Shown piece after piece: positions 21,321-31,409 of a DNA stretch of 38,710 nt; within the stretch, counting starts at the first letter, position 1; every line of letters starts with the position of its first letter. Under the pieces are notes generated by a model that was not told the origin of the DNA, searched no databases, and saw only the letters and a program-made list of their open reading frames with translations. Source of the DNA: Folioceros fuciformis (Eukaryota > Anthocerotophyta > Anthocerotopsida > Anthocerotales); NCBI GenBank assembly GCA_049999805.1, contig JBNGIO010005748.1, positions 100,801 through 139,510 on the forward strand, read 5' to 3'. The translations under genes were made by a program, and so were the position numbers.

Positions 21321-22240
21321 ATGACTACCACTAAAATGGAAATAAAGGACAAAGACAGGTTCAATGGCTCAGACTTTGCAATCTGGGAAATGCGCATGGT
21401 TGGCATTTTTGGAGAGCATGAACTCGTGGATGTCGTGGACGACTCCCTTGGTGTTGCAGCAACAAATCCTGCAACTGTACAAGGCCAACAAGCAGTTAAT
21501 GTCATCGAAGCATGGCACAAGAAGGATAAGAAGGCAAGAAATACATTACTCTCTACCCTGGATCGCAATATGATGCAACATACTCAAGGGCAAGCAACCG
21601 CACACAATGTTTGGAAGGTATTCCAAGACATGTTTCCTGCGAAAGATTCTATGTCTCTTATCAATTGCACATGTGTTTTCTACTCACTCCGCATGAAAGA
21701 CAATGAGATAGTGGAACACCATATAGATAGGTTTCGAACCTTAAGAGCAAGATTAGCAGCTGCAGGAGAAACGCTAACAGAGTTGAAGGCGTCTACTGTC
21801 CTACTAACTTCATTGCCTGCAAGTTATCGAACTTTTGTCAGCTCACAGGCAACCTTACTTAGACAAGCAAGTGCAAGTATCACCCTGTCACAAGTTGTTG
21901 GAGCTCTGTTGGAAGAGGAATCCAGTTGTGTTGGATCTAAAAGACCTTCTTCCTCCAATCAATAGCATGTTCTCTACACCTCTCACGGAAGAGGTAGAAG
22001 ACGTGGAAGGGGACAAAGTTTTGGTCCTCGACGTCCATATTCTGCTCAGCTAAGTACATTTCCTCCACAACGAGTGAAAGGCCCATGCAATTGGTGCCAA
22101 ATTCCAGGGCATTTCGAGTATGAATGCCGGAAGAAACAAGCAGGCAAGCCACGGCGACCTGCAGCAGAAAGCAACATGGCTGTCAGACCCAACAACAAAT
22201 CTCGAGCAATATTGGCTGTTTGCCTATCTCTTACCAGAGC
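21321..22240 (+). pseudogene. Copia-1 gag (UBN2-type) with zinc knuckle, broken
   Basis: The ATG at 21321 opens 214 codons of UBN2/copia-type gag: DRFNGSDFAIWEMRM near the start, NVWKVFQDMFPAKDSMSLIN in the middle, and LTSLPASYRTFV near the end. A TAG at 21963-21965 interrupts it. In the same frame beyond the stop are an RG-rich stretch (GRGRRRGRG) and a complete zinc knuckle CX2CX4HX4C (CNWCQIPGHFEYEC, about 22086-22127). The frame is then lost and the protease lies in another phase. Gag would form the retrotransposon particle and bind its RNA. Confidence 0.85.
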
Positions 22241-22242
22241 CG

Positions 22243-23266
22243 AACATGTGGTTTCTAGACTCCGGTGCCACCAACCACATCTGCCACTCACGTGAGATGT
22301 TCAGTAATTATACCTCTTCTACAACTAGCCAATTTGTGCTATTAGGAGATGATAGGCGAAATCAAGTTGATGGCCAAAAAACGTTTGTAAAGGATAGGCG
22401 AAATCAAGTTGATGGCCAAAAAACGTTTCTGAGGGATAGGCGAAATCAAGTTGATGGCCAAAAAACGTTTGTAAGGGATAGGCGAAATCAAGTTGATGGC
22501 CAAAAAACGTTTGTAAGGGTTAGGCGAAATCAAGTTGATGGCCAAAAAACGTTTGTAAGGGATAGGCAAAATCAAGTTGTAGTTCAATCATGGACACAGT
22601 TTTCAGCTTAGAGGGGTACTTCATGTTCCTAGTATGACCAAAAACTTGCGTTCAATACGCAAACAAACCTGTGATCACAGCCTGCAAGTCATATTTACCG
22701 CAAGTTGGTGTGTAGTCTCCTCAGTTTCACAACCCTCGCTAGTCCTAGCTAATGGTTTTCCTTACCATGACCTATATCATCTGCATATTACCACCAAGCA
22801 TGTTCAGTCAAACACACAGCAAGCTTTTGTAGCAGATGCTAAACCAGCAGTAAGTCCCTCTTTTTTATGGCACTGTAGATTAGGGCACCCTAGTCTAGCA
22901 TGCATAGATAGAGTAGCGAAAAATAAAGCCTTGTACAAAGACGGGCTTACCATCAAACTTGATGCCACACTTTTTTGTGAAAGCTGTCAAATTGGGAAAC
23001 TTACTCAAAAGCCTTACAATGACCCCTCGCCTACAAGAGTTATACACTCGGATGTTTGTGGACCCATGTCTACATAATCCTTTGGAGGAGCAGTGTATTT
23101 CTTGTCATTGTTAGATGAATGGAGCCCCTTCTGCAAGCTCTATTTCCTTCACCATAGACATCAAGTTTTCAGCAAATTTCAGGAATATGTAGCCATGGCA
23201 GAACCTCAAACAAGCTCCACCATCAAACGCCTACGGACTGACAACGCCAAAGAGTAGTTCATATCT
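22243..23266 (+). pseudogene. Copia-1 protease, GAG-pre-integrase and N-terminal integrase part
   Basis: The aspartic protease motif is intact (WFLDSGATNHICHS, about 22248-22290). A 42-bp tandem array follows at the LGD position. After a frame change come VLHVPSMTKNLRS and the GAG-pre-integrase zinc-binding pattern LWHCRLGHPSLA...CESCQIGKL. The integrase core starts with HSDVCGPM (first catalytic Asp) and continues to LRTDNAKE (second Asp) through a TAA at about 23076. Soon after, near 23266, the copia sequence ends; the catalytic Glu region and the rest of pol are not on this strand. The remaining part lies inverted at 24850-27355. Confidence 0.85.
22351..22582 (+). repeat. 42-bp tandem array, about 5.5 copies, in the protease region
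   Basis: Units start at 22351, 22393, 22435, 22477, 22519 and 22561 (partial). Each encodes the 14-residue peptide DRRNQVDGQKTFVR, with K/R and V/L variants and one G-to-V change. The frame stays open throughout. The unit corresponds to the segment just after LGD in copia proteases. Confidence 0.95.
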
Positions 23267-23855
23267 TACAGATAGTGGTTGTGAGGAGCATATGGTTCTT
23301 ATAACCAATGTTTTACTCAAATAACAAAAGGAGAGGTTGCATGCAAGTCTATGGTATGGGATACTCATAAATGAAGGGACAAACAAGATGAAGGTGCAAC
23401 AAATAATTATTTATGTATATTATTTGCATAATGGGATGGTATGAACGGATTTTTTGAAGCTAGCCAATATCACAAGTGCATGTAAGGAAGGGATCTTCAA
23501 CACCTTGGTTGAGCAATTACAACTCTTTAATCTGGGCATCAAAAAAATGAGTGGATTTGGAAGCGATGAAGCATCAATCATGGTTGGCAAGGGCCAAGGC
23601 CAAGGAGATCACAATGTTGTGAAGTTTCTGCATATTGTAAATATGTGTTTTGCTCAAACTCATTGTGTTACTCACTGCACGGCACTTGCAACTATAGATG
23701 CTGCATCCAAGGTTCCTGACTTTGAGGTGGTGGACAAGATTGTCAAGAAATTGCACGCTGCTCTTCGTCATTCAAGCAAGAAGACTACGGTTTTGTGTAA
23801 ATAGAAAGTGCAATTAGAAATGCAAGTCTTAACTGTATTAGGAATTCATGACGTC
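23267..23855 (+). pseudogene. hAT-like transposase, central catalytic part (inverted piece)
   Basis: Reading on + with stops (for example TGA at 23442-23444), this encodes ILINEGTNKMKVQQIIIYVY, FLKLANITSACKEGIFNTLV, MSGFGSDEASIMVGKG and FAQTHCVTHCTALATIDAAS. This matches the conserved core of hAT transposases of the C17orf113/ZNF862-like group (usual pattern GFGSDGASVM and HC.AHRLALA). The piece ends against the inverted LTR at 23856. The canonical RWLSR.Q segment that should follow is found at the left end of the piece at 19190-20238. Confidence 0.8.
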
Positions 23856-24082
23856 TGATAAACTCGCAAGAGCGTGACCATGAGGCATGGCCTAAAAAAC
23901 GCAAGGAGCACACACAAAAAGATAGTTCATATCAAGAAGAAGGGTATTAAAATACAGAAAGAGTTTTGTAACCATTTTAGTGAACAAATCCTAATTCAAA
24001 CTTAAACCAATAACGGTTCATAGTTGGATGGGTAGCTAGTTAGGGCTGCTATGATATATAATAATAATAATATATCTTAATA
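23856..24082 (-). repeat. Copia-1 3' LTR (~227 bp), inverted relative to the 5' LTR
   Basis: Reverse complement of 20239-20462 with a small number of differences. On the minus strand it starts TATTAAGATATA directly after a purine tract and ends TTTATCA. Homology to the other LTR stops at exactly this base. Confidence 0.85.
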
Positions 24083-24093
24083 CCCCCTCTCAG
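24083..24093 (-). other. Polypurine tract of copia-1
   Basis: On the minus strand GAGAGGGGG lies just upstream of the LTR start, as expected for the plus-strand primer of an LTR retrotransposon oriented on the minus strand. Confidence 0.7.
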
Positions 24094-24849
24094 GCCTAAC
24101 CAGGCAACCTTCAGATGTAGTGAAAACTAGGCCGAAAAAGAAAGAAGTATGGGTTAGTCAGAGTTTGGAAATGATCGGCTGCAAATAGCTAAGGAAATCT
24201 CGTCCACTCATTCACAGTCTCTGAACGGCAGGCAATCCAGATAACAATGATCACAAAGCAAGTCTGGCCGTTGCCAGCCACACTCTTGAGCTGGTTGCTC
24301 ATAAACCCTGAACAAAGCGCGCGACACACCATGCAGGGGTTGAGGAGTGACTGGAAGCTGCGCCCAGCTGAAAGAAAAAGGGGCGCACACCCTATTGTGA
24401 GGTGAGGTGCGCGTCATGGAGCTGAGGGAGGCACACAAGCCGGAGTGTCTGGAGGAAAAAAACTGCTGCAGAATCGCCATGTGAGTGCGCATCTACTGCG
24501 CGCTGGAGCTGGTTGGAATCTGCTGCAGAATCGCTGAGAGTGCAACACATCCATTGCGTGCGGGAGTGACTGGAGAGTTGTAGGGTGCCCGCGCACTAGA
24601 GTGACTGGAGAGCTGCTACAGAATCGCCATAAGGGCAACGCGTCCAACAATAGACGCTGAGCTGCTAACCTGACTCCCTCCAGCGACATAGGTCCAAGTT
24701 CAGCGCTGCTACCTGATTCGCTGTGCATGATGCTTCATCTAGACATCGCTGCTGGTCTTAACGAATTTGCTCTTGGTTCTGCAGGAGCCGTGGATCTGCA
24801 AGAACCCTGGTGCTGCATGAGCCCTGGTTCTATAGGAGCCTGGTTCTTA
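24094..24849 (-). repeat. Copia-1 region between pol and 3' LTR with degenerate repeats
   Basis: About 750 non-coding bases contain repeated versions of CTGCTGCAGAATCGCCAT (about 24463, 24521 and 24613), AGTGACTGGAGAGYTG (about 24565 and 24601), and GGAGCC/CTGGTTCT words around 24780-24850. No gene is seen. Confidence 0.6.
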
Positions 24850-25523
24850 TTCTCTTGTAGTCCCAACGATAGCCTGTGCTGCTCATGTAACAATCTCGAT
24901 AGGCCTTTGGTGAGCAAATCTGCTATATTTTGCGTTGTTGGTATATAGGCTAGTTGGATAATTTTCTGCTCGACTGCTTGTTGAATATAGTGGAACTAAA
25001 TCTCGATATGTTTGGATCGTGCATGTAAAACAGGATTCACAGAGAGTGCTATAGTAGACTGATTGTCACACTGCAGGATAGTAGGCTTGGTTTGCTGCAG
25101 GTGTATTTCGGAGAGAAACTATCTAATCCACGTAATCTCTCTAGCTGCAAGGGAAAGTGCGCTGTATTCTGCCTTTGTTGAAGACAGGCTAATCGTCGAA
25201 AGCTTTTTGCTCTGCCAACTAATAGCTAATCCACATAAAAGTGTGCAGTATGCTGCTATCGACTTCCTATTGTCAACATCACCAGCCCATTCATCGTCCG
25301 AAAAACAGGTGAGGCTGAAAATACTTGCCTTGGTATATGTTAGACATAGATGTCTAGTGCCTTTCAAATAGCGTAGGATACGTTTAACAGTGACCCAATG
25401 GCGTTTTCCAGGGTTGGATAGGAAACGTGAAACAATGCTTGCTGCTTGTGAAATATCAAGCCTTACCCAGCCAGTGAGATAAAGTAAATTGCCCACAACC
25501 TCTCGATAAGGTACAACTGCCAT
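24850..25523 (-). pseudogene. Copia-1 RNase H and pol C-terminus
   Basis: The minus frame 25523-25119 reads YREVVGNLLYLTGWVRLDIS, RILRYLKGTRHLCL, CFSDDEWAGDVDNRKSIAAY and ISLSSTKAEYSALSLAAREI, which is the copia RNase H. In another phase to the left the conserved end is recognisable (SKHIEI, then ADLLTKGL near 24900), showing a frameshift or stop at about 25119. RNase H would remove RNA from the RNA-DNA hybrid during reverse transcription. Confidence 0.88.
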
Positions 25524-26785
25524 TTCTGCCTTGTCTGAATCTGTTACAGGGCAGTCCTCAAGTGATAGCTTCTCACCGGCTGCAACTGGGGTGGCTACTG
25601 GATTAATATCTTGCAGGTTGAATTTAGATAAAAGCTGACAAATGAAATGCTCTTGATGTAATGTGACAGATCCTGCTGTGAGGTTGAAGAAAAACTGAAT
25701 GCCTCAAGCGAACTGAAGAGGGCTTACATCTGTCATATCCCACTCTTCGGAGAGCTGCTACTTGACTTCTGTAAGGATTTCATTGTCACTTGCAAAGATG
25801 AAATTATCATCAACGTAGAGGGCAATAATGCATAGCTGGCTGTTCTTGCACAAGATATAAACACTGATGTCAGCAGTAAGAGGCACAAAACCTAAAACAC
25901 GAAGCTTTGCATCTGCTCTTCCATTGCAGATGCGTGCGGACTGTTTCAACCCATACAGCGACTTCATAAGCTCACATACCAGGTCAGGATCTAATACATA
26001 ACCCTCAAGCTGCTGCATGTAGATTGTTTTGTCTAAAGGCCCATTTAGAATTGTTGTTTTTACTTCCATCTGATGGACAACAAGTTTATGCTGAACAGCA
26101 AAAATAATAGAATTCTCATTGATGTAGGCTTGACTACGGGGCTAAAAGTCTCGTGATAATCGAGGCCTTGAACTTGAGTGTAGCCCCGTGCTACAAGGCG
26201 GGCCTTGTATGTAGCAACAGATCCATCAAGATGAAGCTTAAGTTTAAAAACCCATTTTGAGGTAATAGCTTTCCGTCCAGCAGGCAATTTGACAAGCTTC
26301 CATATGTGGTTGTCTATCAAAGATTGATACTCACTATCAATGGCTTTCTGCCACTCTACCTTTTGGGGTGAACTAAGAGCTTCCTTATATGTCATAGGTG
26401 TATCAGGAGGCTCCATTATGGTAAGAGCAATGTGCTGAGCCATCTCTGCTAGACTAGCTCGCACGTTGTCTGAAGCATTTGATGTTGCACGAGAGACAAA
26501 AGAATCACTTGGTGTGTAGGGAGGTTCCAACCAGGCTTCTCTTGGACGACGTGTCCGTGCAGACCTACGTAGAGGTAACTGATCTTGTAAAAGCTCTTGT
26601 TGTGGCTCAACAGCAACACGGACAGGTGTTGGTAAATTAGGATCTAATATATCATCAATGAGATGGGGTGGACCGGGGTCATCATGGTTCTGGAAAGGAG
26701 GCTGATCATCATCAGGTGGTATGTCAATATTAGGCTCATCAAAGTCAAGTGCTACAACAGCTGGTAGGCGTGCTTCATAATTCAA
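25524..26785 (-). pseudogene. Copia-1 reverse transcriptase, frameshifted
   Basis: The minus frame 26785-26060 has an acidic linker (FDEPNIDIPPDDDQPP) and then the RT start: WQKAIDSEYQSLIDNHIWKL, SKWVFKLKLHLDGSVATYKA and ARLVARGYTQVQGLDYHETF. The frame then shifts and 26069-25758 continues with the catalytic box ALYVDDNFIF. Between 25757 and 25524 the thumb region continues with further breaks. Disabled by at least two frameshifts. Confidence 0.9.
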
Positions 26786-26824
26786 AGGTTGAGGTTGACT
26801 TAAAATTTCATCATCAAAATCTAA

Positions 26825-27355
26825 CTAGTGGTATATGTTTTCTTCATAATCTGACTGTACAGGCTGGTTAGTGAAAATTGTAGAGGGTGTGTGTCCATTG
26901 ACGGAACCTACAGGTATGGCGTCATGGCTAGTGCTACTATGAGCGTGTGACTCTAGGATGAAAGCTTCACTAAAACTTACACTGCGAGCAATACATAGTT
27001 CCCTTGTAAGGGGATAAACAAGCTTATAGCCTTTGACTGTGTCGGAATAGCCGACGAACACATGTTTCATTGCCCTATTGTCCATCTTATAGCGCTTATC
27101 AACAGGAATATAGGCATATACCACAGCACCAAAAACTCGAAGGTGACCAATAAGTGGCTTGTGTCCATACCATCTTTCAAAAGGAGTTGTGTCGTACAGA
27201 GGTTTAAGGGGCAGCCGGTTGGCGACGTAGTTCACAGAATCAACAGCTTCTGCCTAGGAACCCTTGGGTTGTCCTGCTATTGTAAGAACTGCCCTTGAAT
27301 GCTCCTGTAGTGTGCGATTATACCTTTTTGCATATGGATTCTGAGGAGGATCATA
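26825..27355 (-). pseudogene. Copia-1 integrase, C-terminal part
   Basis: From 27355 leftwards on the minus strand: YDPPQNPYAKRYNRTLQEHS, a TAG at 27256-27254 where copia integrases normally have Trp (FWAEAV), then YVANRLPLKPL, TPFERWYGHKPLIGHLRVFG and KHVFVGYSDTVKGYKLVYPL. It begins just where the plus-strand piece ended, so the two halves complement each other. Upstream sequence switches abruptly to the hAT zinc-finger piece. Confidence 0.88.
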
Positions 27356-27700
27356 TGAAAATCCTTCTTAGCAATGAAATAGGTGAACTTCAACAAGTTG
27401 AGAATTTCCTTATCCTTTTTTGAAAAAATGCATTTCCAAAGTTCGTTGCCTGATTGGTTGTTGAGCCTTGGCTTGGGCTTGCTCCATCTTTAGATACACT
27501 AAATGATATGTACTCCTTGTATGGTTCTGCAATGCACTCTTTTGAAAGTTTGACTGCCAGCTTTTACCCAAGCTTTGAGTTGCAGCCTTAGCTTGTCCCA
27601 CTATACCATGACCATATATTTCACAAACAGCACAAAACATGCGATTCTCTTTATTGATTGAGCGCAACTCCACCCAATGAAATGCAACCTTCTATTCTTC
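27356..27700 (-). pseudogene. hAT-like transposase, N-terminal zinc-finger part
   Basis: Minus frame: HWVELRSINKENRMFCAVCE, then FQKSALQNHTRSTYHLVYLK, the C2-H-type finger that opens hAT proteins of the C17orf113/ZNF862-like group. After an A-run at about 27415 the frame shifts and continues as LLKFTYFIAKKDF, which resembles the AYWLAKEE segment that follows the finger in these proteins. The hAT sequence then ends against copia integrase at about 27355. The next parts of the same protein are at 23267-23855 (now on +) and 19190-20238 (-). Confidence 0.65.
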
Positions 27701-27928
27701 CTTAAAGACTCTTGCCTACATCAAAAGAGCATACACAAATTAGTCAGACAATCGATGAGTTTTGCTCAAAACAGAGATCGTGCCTAAATCTCTTAATTTT
27801 CTAATCTGACCATCTATCTAGATGGCATTTACAGGAGACTGGATGACATCTATGCAATCCTACAAGATTCAATCACAACTATACATGATTAGCAAAAATC
27901 ATTAATTCTACATCCTAGCAAGCACAAT
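27701..27928. other. Junction between the hAT remnant and copia-2
   Basis: No gene seen. No copy of the copia-2 LTR and no TGGTATCAGA-type primer-binding site was found here, so copia-2 lacks its 5' end. Confidence 0.5.
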
Positions 27929-28435
27929 ATGAGCACAATGACAAACCCCTCTGCTAGTAGGGTCTATCAGATTGATAAATTGAGTAGCGTTAATTATCAC
28001 ACTTGGACACCCCGTATTGAGATGCTTCTGTTAATAAGTTCCACATGGACTGTAGTTAATGGCACAAAAGTACAACTTGCAGCCAACCACTCTGACGTAC
28101 GTGCATAGTTGGTCAAGAATGCTTAAGTACGATCTGACATATTGTTGCATGTATCAGATAGATTAATACCTATTATCAAAAGATTAACTACAGCAAAAGC
28201 TATGTGGGACAAGCTCAAATCCACATATCACAAGGGGAGCATGGCTTTTAGGCTCTATGCTCAAGAACAATTGCAATCAAACAAGCTCATAGAAGGCAAT
28301 TCTGTCCTAGATTTCTTAGAAAATTGGCAAGCTTCTCCAGATGCAGTCATCTCCTCTGGATTAACCTTGGATGATGAGACAAAAGTTATGCATTTCTTGA
28401 GAGATTACCCCAATCATAGGGCCCTTTTATCATAG
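27929..28435 (+). pseudogene. Copia-2 gag, broken
   Basis: From an ATG at 27929 the frame reads VYQIDKLSSVNYHTWTPRIE, passes two stops near 28108 and 28123, and continues as AKAMWDKLKSTYHKGSMAFR and VLDFLENWQASPDAVISSGL (UBN2-type gag). It ends at a TAG at 28433-28435. Confidence 0.85.
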
Positions 28436-28659
28436 CACAATCAAACAGTGCAACAACCAACAATCCTTTAACCCTTGAGACATTAATCCCTAGAATTATG
28501 CATGAAGCTAGGCTACGGCAATTCCACCTACCTTCGAGTACTCTAGTGAGTACATCTGCCCTGTTTGTTGGTAGCAAGAAGCGCTGAAATTCCGGCAAAC
28601 CATCTTCTTATGTTGGAGGATCCCAACAAATCCCTCCTCCCAACAATCCCGCACATAGG

Positions 28660-28925
28660 AATAAAATATGCCACTACTGTCTGAAACCAGGGCACATTGC
28701 ACCTCATTGCAAGAAGAAGAAACGAGACAGAGCAGCAGGGATTAAAAACCCTACTCGTACTCCTACTCCTACTCCTGCCTCAGTCAACACTGCTGAAGCT
28801 ACAGGTCAAGGCCTTTCTTATGTATTGTCAACTCAGTCTCAAACATTGAATCATCAGTCTACCCAAGATTCATGGCTCCTATATAGCGGAGCCACAGAGC
28901 ACATGACACCAAGGAGGGTTTAGGG
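28660..28925 (+). pseudogene. Copia-2 zinc knuckle and inactivated protease motif
   Basis: In a shifted frame a full CX2CX4HX4C knuckle is present (CHYCLKPGHIAPHC at about 28670-28711) with a basic tail. The protease motif follows as SWLLYSGATEHMT (about 28872-28910), where the catalytic Asp of the usual LLDSGAT is Tyr. The frame stops just after, and the downstream GAG-pre-integrase is absent. Confidence 0.85.
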
Positions 28926-29010
28926 TACTTACCTCACCTATCTTTGAGACATACATCTACAAGCCCATGGAATTCAACACCAGAAAATTGTGCCGTACTC
29001 ACATTAGCAA

Positions 29011-29441
29011 TTGGGCAAGGCCGAAAGACGCCATTGCTTAATAATTGATGGAGTTCGCAGCAGTCTCAACACCGCAGGCCTCCCGAATTATTTGTGGGCA
29101 AAGGTCGCTGCCTCTGTCTGCTATGTACAAAGCCGCTGCCAGACTTCAACTATCGTAGATAAAACACCTTATGAACTGTGGACGGGGAAGAAACCAAATG
29201 TTAGCCATCTCTGCATCGTTGGATGTACGGCATATAAATATGTTCCACCAGAGATTCGAAAGAAGCTGGATCCGCGCTCCATCAAACTTACCTTTGTAGG
29301 ATATGGGCAAGATGCCGACGTGAAGGGTTATCGTCTTTACGATCAACAAACCCACTGCTTCCCATAGGAAGAAATGTGATCTTTGATGAAACTTCTATCC
29401 TCGGTAATTCCCCTTAAGATACGCTTCCTGCAAAGCATGAA
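29011..29441 (+). pseudogene. Copia-2 integrase C-terminal part
   Basis: The frame 29011-29367 reads IIDGVRSSLNTAGLPNYLWA, TPYELWTGKKPNVSHLCIVG and KLTFVGYGQDADVKGYRLYD. A frameshift at about 29365 is followed by GRNVIFDETS in another phase. The integrase core with its catalytic residues is missing, so sequence between about 28925 and 29000 marks an internal deletion. Confidence 0.88.
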
Positions 29442-31381
29442 ATGCCTCAATCAACAACTCAAGTTGTTACCACCTTTGAGGAAGAATTCCCTCCAGCGCC
29501 ACCTCCAAATCGTATAGTTCCTTCGGCTGTTCCACTAACCCCTTATACTGGAGAAGACCCTTCCGATCCCTACGACTATGACTCGGACACTGAGTCTTAT
29601 GGCCTTCTGCTAGGGGTCGGGCCTGGTCCTGCTCAGCCAAAGGGGCGCATCATACAAAATCCTAATATTGCTGTGCAGGATCAACCAGACTCTCCAGAGC
29701 CCATAAGATAATTTACAAGATCCAACAGAGCGATTCCTGAAGTAAAATATTATGACCTCACTTTTAACAAGTCACATGGCACTTCCTCTCATGCTCTGTT
29801 CAGTGCTGATATTGTCCCTGTCAAACAAGCTCTTGAAGGACCAGAATCTAACTACTGGAAGCAGGCAATGAATAGTGAATATCAATCCTTGATTTCTATC
29901 GATACATGGACTTTGGTTGATTCACCAAACAGACAGAACATTGTCGGAAGCAAATGGGTGTTACAAAAGAAGCACAATGCACATGGCTTCTTAGCTAGAT
30001 TCAAGGTTAGACTCGTAGCTAGGGGCTTCCAACAAAAAACCAGAGTGGATTACTCTGAGACAAGTATTTTCAGCCCAATTGTTAAACTCACCTCTCTACG
30101 TGTGATGCTTGCTGTAGCTGCTTTGCATGGTCTCCTTATACATCAACTAGACGTGGAGACGGCCTTTCTACATGGGATTCTAAAGGAGGATATCTACGTA
30201 CAACAACCTCCTAGGTATGAAGTTTCTGGACAGGAGTCCAAGGTGTGCAAACTTAAGAAAACCCTTTATGGTCTTAAAAAGTCTCCAAGAGGCTGGTACG
30301 AACGCTTCCAAACACATTTGCTCAAACTTGGCTATGTGAAAAGTTATGTAGATTCCAGTGTATTCATAAGAAACAGAGGTCAGCTGTTACTCATGATGGG
30401 TCTCTATGTTGATGACTTGATTATGGTTTCCAATGATGAGAAGTACTTACTTGAATGCAAGTATGCTCTTAGGCAAGAGTTCAAAATGACTGATAATGGC
30501 AGCATGATGTACTGTTTAGGCATTCAGGTTATACAAGATCCCTCTCATCACACTGTCACTCTACATCAGGGAACGTATGTTGCTAATCTACTTACCAAGT
30601 ATCATATGTCTAGCTGTAAACCTGTTGACACACATATGCAGACAAGTGCTAGACTAAGCAAAACCATGTCACCCTAAACAGATGATGAGATGAAGTTAGT
30701 CCCATATGCTAATGTAGTTGGCAGCGTTCAACATTTAGCTCAATATACTAGGGTAGATGTAGCATGTTCCAATGGCCATGCCTCTCAGTTTCTATCAAGT
30801 CCTGGAAAGTTACATTAGGTGATAGCCAAGAGAATTCTTAGATATCTTCAGCGGACGAAAACCCGTGGGATTCAGTATAAAGGAGGTCCTAATGTTCAGA
30901 CTAAGTTGATTGGTTGGGCTGATGCCGATTGGGCTGGAGATCCGGACTCTTGGTAATACACCAGTGACTATGTTTTCATGCTTACAGGTGGCATAATTAG
31001 TTGGAAATCGAAAAAGCAATCCTTGATTGCTCTTCGCTCAGCTGAATCAGAATACATCGTTGCTGCCTCTGCAACAAAAGAAGGATTATGGATCGTCCAA
31101 CTACTTCAAGATCTTGGATATTCACACAAAAGACCTCTTGAGCTCATGTATGACAACCAAGCTACCATTGCTCTCTCACGAGATCTTTGATTCCACGAAC
31201 GATCCAAGCATATCGAATTGCGTCATCACTTTCTGCAACTGAAGATGGAATTAGGAGAATTACTGCTAAACTATGTTCCAATTGAAGATCAGTTTGCAGA
31301 CATCCTGACCAAGCCTCTCGGGAAAATTAAACATGATGGTTTCTGCCCCTTGTTAAGACTGATAGATTTAGCTTTACCATA
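29442..31381 (+). pseudogene. Copia-2 reverse transcriptase and RNase H, with in-frame stops
   Basis: One frame runs through the whole interval with only isolated stops (about 29709, 30675, 30816, 30954 and 31188). It contains YWKQAMNSEYQSL, GSKWVLQKKHNAHGFLARFK, the palm LDVETAFLHGILKEDIYVQQ, the catalytic GLYVDDLIM, RILRYLQRTKTRG, ADADWAGDPDS, SLIALRSAESEYIVAASATK, SKHIELRHHFL and ADILTKPLGKIKHDGF. Several stops sit at conserved Trp or Arg positions. It would have been functional pol after few reversals, so the element is not very old. Confidence 0.93.
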
Positions 31382-31409
31382 GATTCTGATCATTTCGCTT
31401 CAAGGGGGG

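Larger units (their letters stand above)
20239..27355. mobile_element. Ty1/copia element (copia-1), split by an inversion
   Basis: Left half on + : LTR 20239-20462, primer-binding site, gag, protease, GAG-pre-integrase and the N-terminal integrase part to about 23266. Right half on - : integrase C-terminal part from 27355, RT, RNase H to about 24850, polypurine tract and LTR 24082-23856. The two halves are complementary with little overlap or loss, so they look like one element whose 3' half was inverted together with a piece of the hAT host element (23267-23855). Confidence 0.8.

Noticed and set aside
22342-22587. CRISPR-like array (regular 42-bp repeats)
   Set aside because: Units are directly adjacent without spacers and are an in-frame tandem duplication in a retrotransposon of a eukaryotic genome.
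20239-24082. Single DNA transposon with ~225-bp terminal inverted repeats
   Set aside because: The repeats are LTRs: one is followed by a tRNA-Met primer-binding site and the other is preceded by a polypurine tract; inversion explains their orientation.
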